Shown one piece after another: positions 25,688-35,760 of a stretch of 64,000 bases of DNA (position 1 is its first letter; the number at the start of each line of letters is the position of its first letter). Made by a program: the position numbers and the translations under genes. The stretch lies in contig CAVRAZ010000006.1 of NCBI GenBank assembly GCA_963719135.1, positions 124,001 through 188,000 on the forward strand, read 5' to 3'. The stretch comes from CAVRAZ01 sp963719135 (lineage in GTDB: Bacteria; Pseudomonadota; Gammaproteobacteria; DSM-19610). The notes beneath the pieces are model-generated. The model saw only the letters and a program-made list of their open reading frames with translations. It was not told the origin of the DNA and did not search any database.

Positions 25688-26635
25688 ATGGACTATTCGC
25701 TGAGAGACATCATCTATCTGCAACGAGAACAGCTTGCACGCGCGCTGCGCGAGCCGCTGGCGGGACTTGCCGGACGCTGTGTAACGGCCTGGGGCGATCG
25801 CGGGCAACTGAATGCCGTGCTGCTGGACGGTTTCTCCAGCGTGCCTTTTTCCACCTATCTGTACTGTCTCGGCACCGACGGCGTGCAGATCTGCGACAAC
25901 ATCGGGCGTGCCAGCGCGGCGCCAGAATACTATGGGCGCGACCGCTCGCAGCGACCTTACATGAAGGAAGCGGTGCCGACCTGGGGATTTCTGCTGTCCG
26001 ACGCGTACATCAGTTTGTCCGGCCATCGTCCGTCGCTCACTGCGTTGCAGGTCGTGGACGATGGATTGCGCATGCTGGGTTACCTGGGCGCGGATTTCGA
26101 TCTGCGCGATCTGCCGGCGACGTTGCAACTTTATGACGAACCCCCGAACTGGCGGCAGATCAAGGGCGACCCGGCCATCCGCGGCCTGGTGTTTCAGCAG
26201 TACCGCATCGAGAGTCCCATGGACCGCAATCTCGATCAGGCGCTGTCCATTCTGGAAGAGCTGCTCGCGCTGCACGGCGTCTTCCAGTGCCAGATTCATT
26301 TCTCGAGTAGCCAGGCCACCATCTGGAACGTCGACGACCCGTTTCGCTACCGCATCCTCGATCACGAGGCCTTGAGCGACCCTGACGTGTGTCTGGCTTA
26401 CCCGGTGCGGCCCTATCCACCGGGCGTCACCATACCGCAGCAGCAGATCGCCGCGATCCTCGAAAGCCTGCGGCCGCTGCGCCTGACCGACGAGAACCTC
26501 TATCTGCGCATGTCCTCGATCAATCTGTTCAACGGGATGATCAGCCTGACGTTCTCATGCGACGGCTCGCACTACATGCGCTACGACGAGTTTCTTGCAA
26601 AGGATACCGCGTTCTGGTTCGGAACGGCCGCATGA
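25688..26635 (+). CDS. PDC (Cache-like) sensor domain protein without output domain
   Basis: The 315-residue protein resembles stand-alone PDC sensor domain proteins. The N-terminal half (about 1-150) has the ligand-domain pattern DNIGRASAAPEYYGRDRSQR, PYMKEA and WGFLLSDAYISL. The C-terminal half is not recognised. There is no signal peptide or membrane helix, so it appears cytosolic, which is unusual because PDC domains are normally extracytoplasmic parts of receptors. GGGAGGTGG before the ATG supports the start. Ligand and partner unknown. Confidence 0.7.
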   Translation: MDYSLRDIIYLQREQLARALREPLAGLAGRCVTAWGDRGQLNAVLLDGFSSVPFSTYLYCLGTDGVQICDNIGRASAAPEYYGRDRSQRPYMKEAVPTWGFLLSDAYISLSGHRPSLTALQVVDDGLRMLGYLGADFDLRDLPATLQLYDEPPNWRQIKGDPAIRGLVFQQYRIESPMDRNLDQALSILEELLALHGVFQCQIHFSSSQATIWNVDDPFRYRILDHEALSDPDVCLAYPVRPYPPGVTIPQQQIAAILESLRPLRLTDENLYLRMSSINLFNGMISLTFSCDGSHYMRYDEFLAKDTAFWFGTAA

Positions 26636-26705
26636 ACGCGCAGACCAAACGGCCGGCTCAGTCCGGCGCCCGGCGAACAACAGTCATCGACGGCGGGCGC
26701 CGGGA

Positions 26706-27254
26706 TCAGGGACGCCGAAACTCCCAGTCGCCGTGCCCTTCCGGACAGGCGAGTACATCGCGCGGCCGGCGATCGTCCACTATCAGCGTGGCGTAACGGC
26801 AGCCGCCACGCGCTTCGGCCAGCGGGGTGAAGCGGAAGCGATGGCCCTCGCCCTTCCAGACGACCGGAATGCCGGGCCTGCCGAGTTCCAGCGCATGCCC
26901 CATGCAGGCGCGATCGTTCCGGTCGATCTCGCTGCCGATGGTTTTGCCGAGCACGGCGCCCAGTACGCCGCCGAGCACCATTCCGACCAGCGGGTCATTA
27001 TCCCGGGTAACCTGGCTGCCGATGACCGCGCCGGTGACGCCGCCGATGACCGCGCCGATCTTGTCGCGATCGCAGCGGCCGGACAGGACGCCGAAGTCCT
27101 GGCGATAGGACACGCCGCTTTTTCCGGTGTAGCCGGCGTGATACGGATCATGCTTTTTCCGCCAGCCGTACGCCGGGGCATAACCCGGCGGGTCGGCCTG
27201 CACGGCGCCAGCGATCAGCAGGAAAATAACACCGCAAGACAACAGAGCTTTCAT
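26706..27254 (-). CDS. Glycine-zipper 2TM domain surface-antigen-like protein
   Basis: The 182-residue exported protein has a signal peptide (about 1-20) and a glycine-zipper segment (IGAVIGGVTGAVIGSQVTRD and MVLGGVLGAVLGKTIGSEID) typical of 17-kDa surface-antigen/SlyB-like outer-membrane proteins, although the lipobox is missing. A C-terminal beta-rich domain (PVVWKGEGHRFRFTPLAEAR) follows. The ATG at 27254 follows GAGGG. Function unknown; envelope location inferred. Confidence 0.78.
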   Translation of the reverse strand: MKALLSCGVIFLLIAGAVQADPPGYAPAYGWRKKHDPYHAGYTGKSGVSYRQDFGVLSGRCDRDKIGAVIGGVTGAVIGSQVTRDNDPLVGMVLGGVLGAVLGKTIGSEIDRNDRACMGHALELGRPGIPVVWKGEGHRFRFTPLAEARGGCRYATLIVDDRRPRDVLACPEGHGDWEFRRP

Positions 27255-27313
27255 GGCGTAACCCTCGAGATGGGAGGCAGTCCCGTTGCTCAAAAGACAA
27301 AATACAGTGGAAA

Positions 27314-27662
27314 ACCGGGGTCAGAACAAAATGGCACTTACTTAAGCCCAGAACTGCCGTCATCCCGGCGAAGGCCGGGATCCAGAATCTGCAACAGTGG
27401 TAGCTTTCCTGGATTCCGGCCTTCGCCGGAATGACGAAACCCCTGAATTCAGAGTTAAGTAAGCGCCATTTGGGTCAGAACACAATTTTTGCCGATAAAC
27501 GAACGCACATGTCTCAGACAGTAGCGAACCTCGGGTTAATTCGTCATGCCGGCGAAGGCCGGCACCCAATATCCGGAAAGTACTGGATTCCTGCCGTCGC
27601 CGGAATTACGTATTTGGATTTGATCAGCGGCTTATTAGCGAAAACTGTATTCTGACCCCGGT
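27314..27662. repeat. Composite nested repeat element with 13-bp terminal inverted repeats
   Basis: The ends carry perfect inverted copies of ACCGGGGTCAGAA (27314-27326, 27650-27662), and a third copy of GGGTCAGAA lies near 27472. Inside are an inverted pair GGCACTTACTTAA / TTAAGTAAGCGCC (27333-27345, 27455-27467) and a long inverted pair of the CGTCAT-CCGGCGAAGGCCGG type (27359-27385, 27409-27436). A further diverged unit is at 27542-27608. No gene is inside. It fills most of the gap between the glycine-zipper gene and ruvB. Confidence 0.75.
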
Positions 27663-27711
27663 CACTGCGGTTGATGTTCATTTTCCTTGGCGTCTGTCGC
27701 GTCCTTGGCGG

Positions 27712-28752
<1,041 letters not shown>

Positions 28753-28802
28753 GGCGGGAGCATACCCGCTTCACCGGCGGGCGTACACTGCGCGGGTTCG
28801 GC

Positions 28803-29405
28803 TCAGCGCGGTTTGACCGCCGCCTGGAGCGCGGCGCGGATGATGTCTTCGGTGCCGCGTCCGCCTGTGTCGACCGTGCGCACCATGCGGCTGGCGTCCG
28901 GCGCCCTGTAGCCCAGCGCGATCAGCGCGCTGACGGCTTCCTCGACCGGGCTGGCGTCATGGGGAACGGCCGCGCCGGCCGCCGCGTTCGGCACCGCGGC
29001 GTCCTTGTCGAGGCGGTCGCGCATCTCGACCACCAGCCGCTCGGCGGTCTTCTTGCCGACGCCGGGCAACCGTACCAGCGACGCGGTGTCGCCGGCCTGC
29101 ACGCAGGCGCGGAAACTCTGCGCGTCCATGCCCGACAGGATCGTCAACGCCAGTTTGGCGCCGACGCCGTTGACCTTGATGAGGCTGCGGAACAGGGCGC
29201 GGTCGGACAGCTTGCCGAAGCCATAGAGATTTTGTGCGTCCTCGCGCACGGCCAGGTGCGTGTACAGCGCCACCGCCTGACCGACCTCGGGCAGATCGTA
29301 AAACGTCGTCATCGGCGCCTCGATTTCGTAGCCGACGCCGTTGACTTCGAGCAGAAGCTGCGGCGGCTGCTTGTCGCGCAATATGCCTTTCAGATAGCCG
29401 ATCAT
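28803..29405 (-). CDS. ruvA: Holliday junction-binding protein RuvA
   Basis: The 200-residue protein has an OB-fold N-domain (MIGYLKGILRDKQPPQLLLE), two helix-hairpin-helix motifs (LIKVNGVGAKLALTILSG, VRLPGVGKKTAERLVVE) and a C-terminal domain III that contacts RuvB. The start at 29405 gives the standard N-terminus and overlaps the ruvC stop by 4 bases (ATGA). It recognises the junction and guides RuvB. Confidence 0.96.
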   Translation of the reverse strand: MIGYLKGILRDKQPPQLLLEVNGVGYEIEAPMTTFYDLPEVGQAVALYTHLAVREDAQNLYGFGKLSDRALFRSLIKVNGVGAKLALTILSGMDAQSFRACVQAGDTASLVRLPGVGKKTAERLVVEMRDRLDKDAAVPNAAAGAAVPHDASPVEEAVSALIALGYRAPDASRMVRTVDTGGRGTEDIIRAALQAAVKPR

Positions 29406-29917
29406 CGCAGGCGCCCGCCGCGCAGGCGCGACACCCGGCCGACGCGGGCCAGCGCGCTCCGGTGATGGCTGTGACAGAGAGCGATGGCCAGCGCGTCGGC
29501 GGCGTCGGTCTGCGGCGCTTCGCGCAGTTTCAGCAACACGCGCACCATGTGCTGGATCTGGCGTTTGTCGGCGCCGCCCTTGCCGACGATCGCCTGCTTG
29601 ATCTCGCGCGGCGCGTATTCGGAGACCGGCAGCGAACGCGTCACCGCCGCGCAGATCGCCGCGCCGCGCGCCTGCCCCAGCTTGAGCGCCGAATCGGCGT
29701 TGCGGTGCATGAAGACGCTTTCGATGGCGAACTGGTCCGGCCGGTGGCGTTCGATCAACGCGGAGATTTCGGTGAAAATCAGGCCGAGTTTGTCGGCGAG
29801 CGTGTCGCCGGTGACCTGCAGGCAACCGCTGGTCACGTGCGCCGCATCGGACCCGCTGGTATCGATCAGCCCGTAGCCGGTCAGGCGGGAGCCCGGATCG
29901 ATACCCAGGATGCGCAC
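29402..29917 (-). CDS. ruvC: Holliday junction resolvase RuvC
   Basis: The 171-residue RNase H-fold endonuclease begins MRILGIDPGSRLTGYG (catalytic Asp7), and contains FAIESVFMHRN and the C-terminal acidic pair in TDAADALAIALCH. It cuts the junction symmetrically. It is first of ruvC-ruvA-ruvB and 30 bases after yebC. Confidence 0.97.
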   Translation of the reverse strand: MRILGIDPGSRLTGYGLIDTSGSDAAHVTSGCLQVTGDTLADKLGLIFTEISALIERHRPDQFAIESVFMHRNADSALKLGQARGAAICAAVTRSLPVSEYAPREIKQAIVGKGGADKRQIQHMVRVLLKLREAPQTDAADALAIALCHSHHRSALARVGRVSRLRGGRLR

Positions 29918-29947
29918 GCGCGCCCTACCGGCCCCGGCGCCGGCGCA

Positions 29948-30694
29948 TCAGGCCAGCTCCGCGAGGATTTCTTCGGAAATGTCGGCGTTGGAATACACGT
30001 TCTGCACGTCGTCCAGGTCCTCCAGGCGTTCCAGCAGACGCAGCATCTTTTCCGCGTCGTCGCGGTCGAGCGAGACGGAGACGTTGGCGCGCATGGTCAC
30101 TTCGCTCTCCTCGGGTTCGTGCCCGGCGGCGATCATGGCCTCCTTCACGGCGATGAATTCCGTTGGTGCGGTGAGCACGTCGATGGAAGCGTCGTCGTTG
30201 GTCACGACGTCCTGCGCGCCGGCTTCCAGCGCTGCTTCCATGATCCTGTCTTCGTCAGCGCCGGCCGGATAGCTGAGCACGCCGAGGTGATCGAACTGAA
30301 AGGCCACCGAGCCGCTGGTACCGAGGTTGCCGCCCGCTTTGGTGAACGCATGACGCACTTCGGCCACCGTGCGGTTGCGGTTGTCGGTGACGCAGTCGAC
30401 CATCACCGCGACGCCGCCGGGGCCGTAGCCCTCATAGCGGATTTCCTCGATGTTCTCGCCGTCCATGGCGCCCGAGCCGCGCTTGATCGCCCGGTCGATG
30501 GAGTCGCGGCTCATGTTGGCGCCCAGCGCCTTGTCGACGGCCAGCCGCAGCCGCGGATTGGCCGCCGGATCGGGGTCGCCCATGCGCGCCGCGACGGTGA
30601 TTTCCCGGATCAGTTTGGTGAACGCCTTGCCGCGTTTGGCGTCCTGGGCCTGCTTGCGGTGCTGGATGTTGGCCCATTTACTGTGTCCCGCCAT
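29948..30694 (-). CDS. yebC: YebC/PmpR family protein
   Basis: The 248-residue protein starts MAGHSKWANIQHRKQAQDAK and contains GYGPGGVAVMVDCVTDNRNRT, both family hallmarks. YebC proteins have been described as transcriptional regulators and, in some bacteria, as factors that relieve ribosome stalling at proline runs. It lies just upstream of ruvC, the usual position. Confidence 0.95.
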   Translation of the reverse strand: MAGHSKWANIQHRKQAQDAKRGKAFTKLIREITVAARMGDPDPAANPRLRLAVDKALGANMSRDSIDRAIKRGSGAMDGENIEEIRYEGYGPGGVAVMVDCVTDNRNRTVAEVRHAFTKAGGNLGTSGSVAFQFDHLGVLSYPAGADEDRIMEAALEAGAQDVVTNDDASIDVLTAPTEFIAVKEAMIAAGHEPEESEVTMRANVSVSLDRDDAEKMLRLLERLEDLDDVQNVYSNADISEEILAELA

Positions 30695-30781
30695 GGGTGC
30701 CTCGCGACTGGTTAAAGTGGCGGGATTCTAGCATTGCCGCAGAGTGGAGGCTAAGGGTTGGTGGGCCGGGCCCGGGGAATT

Positions 30782-31118
30782 GTTAACCACAAAGGACACT
30801 AAGGACACAAAGGACGACACCTTTCACCGCAAAGGCGCGCCAAGGGCGCGCGAAGTATCATTCAACCTCCGTGCCGGCCGCTGGCATTCTTGTCATTCCG
30901 TCAAAGTCCGGAATCCGACAGCTGTTCGAACGCCAACGTTTGGGCCTGGAGTCTTACCGAAACTACGCCATTCGGCGGCAAATCAGGCAATGTCCGAAAC
31001 ACGTCTGCTCATTGCGGTCTGCCGCCGTTCAAGCGGGAAATTACTTCCCGCGCCCTTGGCCCGCCTTTGCAGTGAAAGGTGTCTTCCTTTGTGCCCTTTG
31101 TGCCCTTTGTGGTTAAAC
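30782..31118. repeat. 337-bp MITE-like element with ~69-bp terminal inverted repeats
   Basis: Left arm 30782-30850 and right arm 31049-31118 are near-perfect inverted copies, about 60 of 69 bases matching, beginning GTTAACCACAAAGG and carrying CAAAGGxCAC repeats then ACACCTTTCAC, GCAAAGGCG and CCAAGGGCGCG. The core (about 200 bp) is non-coding. The element lies between yebC and the efflux operon. A degenerate relative is at 44403-44636. Confidence 0.8.
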
Positions 31119-31209
31119 AGACAACCCCCTCACGTAAACACCAGCGCCTCGATCGCCGCGCGGTCGGTTTGGAACCGACGGTTTCCGGCGCGCGGCCACC
31201 CGCCGGCCA

Positions 31210-32418
31210 TTACTCGTGCCGCAGCGCCTCGATGGGGTTCAGCTCCGCCGCCTGACGTGCGGGCAGATAGCCGAACAGAATGCCCACCGCCGCCGAGAAC
31301 GCGAATGCCAGCACGATGATGTGCGGCCGGACCAGAAACGGAACACCGAGCACATGCACGCCGACGGCCGCGGCGACCAGCCCGAGCACAATGCCCAGCA
31401 CGCCGCCGATCGACGAAAGTACCACCGCTTCGACCAGGAACTGCAGGCCGACTTCCCGCTTCAGGGCGCCGATGGCAAGCCGAACACCGATTTCGCGCGT
31501 GCGTTCGGTTACGGAAACAAACATGACGTTCATGATACCGATGCCGCCGACGACGAGACTGACCGCGGCGATGGTGCTGAGCAGGCCAGTCAGAAAGTGT
31601 GCGGTCCTGGTCGCCGTCTGCACCACCTCCCGCTCGTCGCGCACGGAAAAACTGTCGGGTCCGCCGGCGTCGTGACGGCGCTCGCGCAGCAGCCGCGTTA
31701 CGTCGGTCTGAACCCTGGACGTATCGGCGCCGGCGCGCACCGAGACAAATATCTGCGAGACGCCGTTGTTGCCCGAGACGGTGCGCTGAAACCAGCGAAT
31801 CGGCACCAGCATCAGGTCGTCCTCGTCCGAACCGGCGCTCGATTCACCCTTGGCCGCCAGCGTAGCGATGACTTCGCACGAAAATCCACCCACCCGCAGT
31901 CTTTGTCCGACGGGCGTTCCGATCCCGAACAGCGCTTTGCGGACAGTCGCTCCGAGGATGCAGACAGCCCTGCCGCCGCGCTCATCGGCGTCCGTGAACC
32001 TGTGCCCTGCATTGACGGACCAGGCGCGGACCCGGAGAAACGCCGCCGTGGTTCCCAAGACACTCGTTGCGTGATTCCGGTCGCCGCTGATCACCTGCAG
32101 CGTGCGCGATGCCACGGGAGCAACCGCCTCGATCGCAGGAAGCTCCCGCGCGAGCGCCTCGCTGTCGGCGACACTGAACGGGGGCGCGGTCGAGCGCAGA
32201 CCCTGCGTACCGGCCTGCGATTCGCCCGGCTTGATCAGCAGCAGGTTGGTTCCCAGTCTGGCCAGGTCCGCGTTGACCTGCGCGCCGGCGCCGGCGCCCA
32301 CGATCACCATCGTGATCACCGCCGCGACGCCGATCACCACGCCCAGCATGGTCAGCCCGGAGCGCAACGGATTGCGCAGGATCGCCTGCAACGCCAGGCG
32401 CAGCATGTCCCTCAGCAT
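31210..32418 (-). CDS. MacB-like ABC transporter permease
   Basis: The 402-residue protein has one N-terminal helix (about 18-42, NPLRSGLTMLGVVIGVAAV), a large periplasmic domain (about 45-275), and three C-terminal helices of the FtsX type (SLVVGGIGIMNVMFVSVTER, REIGVRLAIGA). This is the permease half of MacB, here split from its ATPase. The start overlaps the ATPase stop (TGATG). It probably exports a substrate from the periplasm through the adaptor and outer-membrane channel encoded upstream; the substrate is not deducible. Confidence 0.9.
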   Translation of the reverse strand: MLRDMLRLALQAILRNPLRSGLTMLGVVIGVAAVITMVIVGAGAGAQVNADLARLGTNLLLIKPGESQAGTQGLRSTAPPFSVADSEALARELPAIEAVAPVASRTLQVISGDRNHATSVLGTTAAFLRVRAWSVNAGHRFTDADERGGRAVCILGATVRKALFGIGTPVGQRLRVGGFSCEVIATLAAKGESSAGSDEDDLMLVPIRWFQRTVSGNNGVSQIFVSVRAGADTSRVQTDVTRLLRERRHDAGGPDSFSVRDEREVVQTATRTAHFLTGLLSTIAAVSLVVGGIGIMNVMFVSVTERTREIGVRLAIGALKREVGLQFLVEAVVLSSIGGVLGIVLGLVAAAVGVHVLGVPFLVRPHIIVLAFAFSAAVGILFGYLPARQAAELNPIEALRHE

Positions 32419-33128
32419 CAGCCAGTCTCCCGTTGCGTCAGGCTGTCGTCGAGGCGCCCGTCCTTGAACCGGAGCGTGCGGTCCGCGCGCGCGGCGATGG
32501 AGGGATCGTGCGTGACCATGGCGATGGTAATGCCATGCTCGCGGTTCAGCCGCGTCAGCAGACGCATGGTTTCGCCGCTGCTCCCGGAATCGAGGTTGCC
32601 GGTGGGCTCGTCGGCAAGCAGCAGCACCGGCGCTGTAACGATGGCACGAGCGATGGCGACGCGCTGCTGCTGCCCCCCCGACAGTTCCGCTGGCCTGTGC
32701 GCATCCCAACCCGTAAGTCCCACGGCGGCCAGCGCCTCGCCGGCGCGCCGGTGACGTTCCGCTACCGGCACGCTGCGATAGACCAGTGGCAGTTCGACGT
32801 TTTCCAGCGCGGTGGTGCGGCCCAGGAGGTTGAATCCCTGGAAGACAAAACCCAGGTACCGGCGGCGCAGGCGGGCGCGCTGGTCGGGCGTAAGCACGCC
32901 CGCATCCACGCCGGCAAAGCGGTAGGCGCCGGCAGTGGGTAGATCAAGGCAACCCATGATGTTCATCGCGGTGGACTTACCGCACCCGCTGGGTCCCATG
33001 ATCGAGACGAACTCTCCGCGCCCTATCCGCAGATCGACGCCACGCAACGCCGGGACGGCCGCGGCCCCCCGGCCGTAGACCTTGGTCACACCGTCGAATA
33101 TCACCAGGGCAGGGATCGGCGCGTTCAC
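32418..33128 (-). CDS. MacB-like ABC transporter ATP-binding protein
   Basis: The 236-residue ATPase of the LolD/MacB family has Walker A MGPSGCGKST, signature LSGGQQQRVAIARA, Walker B LLLADEPTGNLDS and an H-loop in VTHDP. It energises the permease encoded immediately downstream and overlaps the adaptor gene by 4 bases. Confidence 0.94.
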   Translation of the reverse strand: MNAPIPALVIFDGVTKVYGRGAAAVPALRGVDLRIGRGEFVSIMGPSGCGKSTAMNIMGCLDLPTAGAYRFAGVDAGVLTPDQRARLRRRYLGFVFQGFNLLGRTTALENVELPLVYRSVPVAERHRRAGEALAAVGLTGWDAHRPAELSGGQQQRVAIARAIVTAPVLLLADEPTGNLDSGSSGETMRLLTRLNREHGITIAMVTHDPSIAARADRTLRFKDGRLDDSLTQRETG

Positions 33129-34414
33129 GCCGACGTGCCGGCAGTGTCGACGATGACGCTCGTGCCGGGCGTGAGGCCGGCGCCCCGAACCTCGGTCCAG
33201 GCACCGTCGCTGCGTCCCGCGTCGACCCTGACCCGTACGGGACGCCCGTCGCGCAGCACCCAGACATGCGCTTGCGATCCCGGTGGCTGCACGTCCGTTT
33301 CCGCGGTCGGCGCCTCCTGATGTTTGGACAGCAGGGACCTCAACAGTCCGCCGGAAGGCCGCTCCCCGCGCGCCGGCGGTTCATAGCGCAGGGCGGCGTT
33401 CGGTACGAGAATACCGTTGTCGACCCGGTCGACGACGATCGTCGCGGTCGCCGTCATGCCGGGACGCAGCAGGTGCGCGGCATTGTCGATGCTGAGCACC
33501 GCTTCATAGGTAACCACGCCCTGCATCGTCTTCGCCCCGTAGCGGACCTGGGTGACTTTTGCCGGAAATGTCTTGTCGGGCCAGGCGTCGACCAGGAAAG
33601 TCGCGTCCTGCCCGGCCCGCACCTGGCCGATGTCGGCCTCATCCACGTCGATCACCAACTGCATTCTGGAAAGGTCTTCGGCCAGCGTAAACAGCGCCGG
33701 GGCCTGCAGCGACGGCGCCACCGCCTGTCCGGGCGCGACTGCGCGCGTCAGTACGATGCCGTTGACCGGCGACCGGATCAGGGCCCGGTCCAGGTCGGCC
33801 TGCTGCGACTCGAGCGTAGCCCTGGCCTCGACGACGGCAGCGCGCGCGCTCAGTACGGCCGCCCGGGCGCGGGACAGGGTGGTGCGCGCACTCGCATATT
33901 CCTGTTGCGAAGGCACCTCGCCCGCGCTCAGCTCGCGCACATGGCGCAGACGGTTGAAATCACCCTGGGCAGCGGTGGCAGCGGCCTCGGCCTGCTGCAA
34001 ACCCGCGGCGGCCGAATCCAGCGCCGCTTTGGATTGCAGGACCTGCGAGTCCAGTCGCGACCTGTCCAGCTTCGCGAGCACTTGGCCGACCTGCACTGTG
34101 TCGTTGTAGTCGACCTCCACGCTGCGCACCGTTCCTGCCAGTTCGCTGCCGACGTCGACCTGGCGGGTTGGATGCATCGTCCCGGCCGCGGTCACCGTCA
34201 CCACAAGATTGCCGCGGCGGACGGCTTGCGTTACGTAGTGCAGCGCGGAGCCTTTCGGCAGCAGGTAAAACGCGACGCTGCCGAACGCAACCAGGATCAG
34301 TGCCGACAGCCAGACCGCGGTCCTGCGCAGTCGTTGGGCTGGCCGCGGCGGATCGCCGGCCAACACCTGTGCCATGCCGGCCAACGACGCCCATTCTTCA
34401 CGCACTTCGTTCAT
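33125..34414 (-). CDS. MacA-like periplasmic adaptor (membrane fusion) protein
   Basis: The 429-residue protein has a cytosolic N-terminus and one membrane helix (about 33-52, AVWLSALILVAFGSVAFYLL), then the HlyD/MacA order: lipoyl half (RGNLVVTVTAAGTMHPTRQV), alpha-hairpin coiled coil (about 115-210), lipoyl and beta-barrel domains. It bridges the MacB-like ABC unit and the outer-membrane channel. It overlaps the OMF gene by 4 bases (ATGA). Confidence 0.92.
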   Translation of the reverse strand: MNEVREEWASLAGMAQVLAGDPPRPAQRLRRTAVWLSALILVAFGSVAFYLLPKGSALHYVTQAVRRGNLVVTVTAAGTMHPTRQVDVGSELAGTVRSVEVDYNDTVQVGQVLAKLDRSRLDSQVLQSKAALDSAAAGLQQAEAAATAAQGDFNRLRHVRELSAGEVPSQQEYASARTTLSRARAAVLSARAAVVEARATLESQQADLDRALIRSPVNGIVLTRAVAPGQAVAPSLQAPALFTLAEDLSRMQLVIDVDEADIGQVRAGQDATFLVDAWPDKTFPAKVTQVRYGAKTMQGVVTYEAVLSIDNAAHLLRPGMTATATIVVDRVDNGILVPNAALRYEPPARGERPSGGLLRSLLSKHQEAPTAETDVQPPGSQAHVWVLRDGRPVRVRVDAGRSDGAWTEVRGAGLTPGTSVIVDTAGTSA

Positions 34415-35760
34415 GCATCACTCCTGGTCGACCACCCTCCGCCGAGCGACTTGTACAACGTGACCAGGTCGGTCGCCACCGCGCCGGAACTGGCCGCCAA
34501 CTGGTCCTGCAACGAATACAGCGTGCGCTGCGCATTCAGCACGACTTCGAAACCGACGAGACCCGAGGTGTATTGATCCTGGGCCAGCTTCGCGGCGTCG
34601 GCCGCCACCCGGGTGGCAGCGGCGAGCGAGGCATGCCGTTCCTGCTCCTGGCGGAATGAAACCAGCGCATTCTCGCCCTCCTCGAGCGCCGTCAGCACGC
34701 TGGCCTTGTAGCGGGCCAGCGCTTCGTTACGGACGGCATCCTGCGCCTTCACCTTGGCGCGCGTCGCACCGTCGTCGAAGAAAAGTTGCGCCAGCGTCAG
34801 GACATTCGCGCTCAGCGTCAGCGTCGGGAATTCGGCCGCCTTCTCGACACCCACGCGCGCCGTTTCGGCGGCGAGCTGACGTTCGGCACGCCGCACATCG
34901 GGCCGCTGGCGAAGCACGTCCGCGGGAACGCCCACGGCGATGGTCTCCGGCGGAACCGGTACGGCGCCCGGCGCGGCGAGCAGATCGTCGAGCGCGCCTG
35001 GAGGTTCGCCGAGCAGAACCGCGAGCCGGTTGCGCGCCACCGCGAGCCCGGCACGCAGACCGGGCACCTGGGCGCGCGCCTGTTCGAGAGTGGTTTGGGC
35101 CTGTTCGACATCGAGCGCGGTGGTCAGCCCGGCCTGTGCCCGCCAGCGCGCGAGCTGCAACAGCGAGGACTGCGCCTCGACACTTTCACCGATGACCGCG
35201 AGACGCTCCTGGAGCGCCCGGAATTCGACGTAGCTCTGCGCCACCCCGGCCGTCAGGCCGACCAGCACGCCGTCAACGTCGGCCTCACTCGCCTGCAACT
35301 CGCCGGTGGCGGCCTCCACGCCGCGTCGCACACCGCCGAACAGATCGAGTTCCCAACTGATGTCGAGTCCGGGGCGCACTCCGGCGTTCGCATTCGACCC
35401 TGAATTTCGCAGGCTTTCAACGGGGGAAACATACGCAAACCCGCCACGCACCGACGGGTAGTAGCCGGCATGCGCCACGCCGCGCTCGGCATCGGCCTGC
35501 AGCACCCGCTGCTTCGCCTGCGCCAGGTCGAGGTTGGCGCTGACGGCGCGGGCTTCCAGGTCGCTCAGCGTGGGATCGTGCAGCACGGACCACCAGTCGG
35601 CGAGCGTGCGCGGGGCGGCGGGGGCGGCGACCAGCCCATGGCCCAGCGGTTCGTGCCAGGCGTCGGGCATGGGGACTTCCGGCGGCGTGTAGTCTGGACC
35701 GACGGCTGCGCACCCCCCGGCGATCAGGGGCACTGCGAGAAACCACGACTTGACCTTCAT
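34411..35760 (-). CDS. TolC/NodT-family outer-membrane efflux lipoprotein
   Basis: The 449-residue protein has a lipoprotein signal (about 1-17, lipobox LIAGGC) and two OEP repeats with long helices (LEARAVSANLDLAQAKQRVL; AAETARVGVEKAAEFPTLTL). NodT/OprM-type channels trimerise to span the outer membrane and periplasm. The ATG at 35760 gives the signal peptide; a longer frame adds no family sequence. First gene of the four-gene efflux operon. Confidence 0.93.
   Translation of the reverse strand: MKVKSWFLAVPLIAGGCAAVGPDYTPPEVPMPDAWHEPLGHGLVAAPAAPRTLADWWSVLHDPTLSDLEARAVSANLDLAQAKQRVLQADAERGVAHAGYYPSVRGGFAYVSPVESLRNSGSNANAGVRPGLDISWELDLFGGVRRGVEAATGELQASEADVDGVLVGLTAGVAQSYVEFRALQERLAVIGESVEAQSSLLQLARWRAQAGLTTALDVEQAQTTLEQARAQVPGLRAGLAVARNRLAVLLGEPPGALDDLLAAPGAVPVPPETIAVGVPADVLRQRPDVRRAERQLAAETARVGVEKAAEFPTLTLSANVLTLAQLFFDDGATRAKVKAQDAVRNEALARYKASVLTALEEGENALVSFRQEQERHASLAAATRVAADAAKLAQDQYTSGLVGFEVVLNAQRTLYSLQDQLAASSGAVATDLVTLYKSLGGGWSTRSDA

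Noticed and set aside
27314..27662. Repeat cluster as a CRISPR array
   Set aside because: Units are palindromic and irregularly spaced, with no equal-length spacers and no cas genes nearby.
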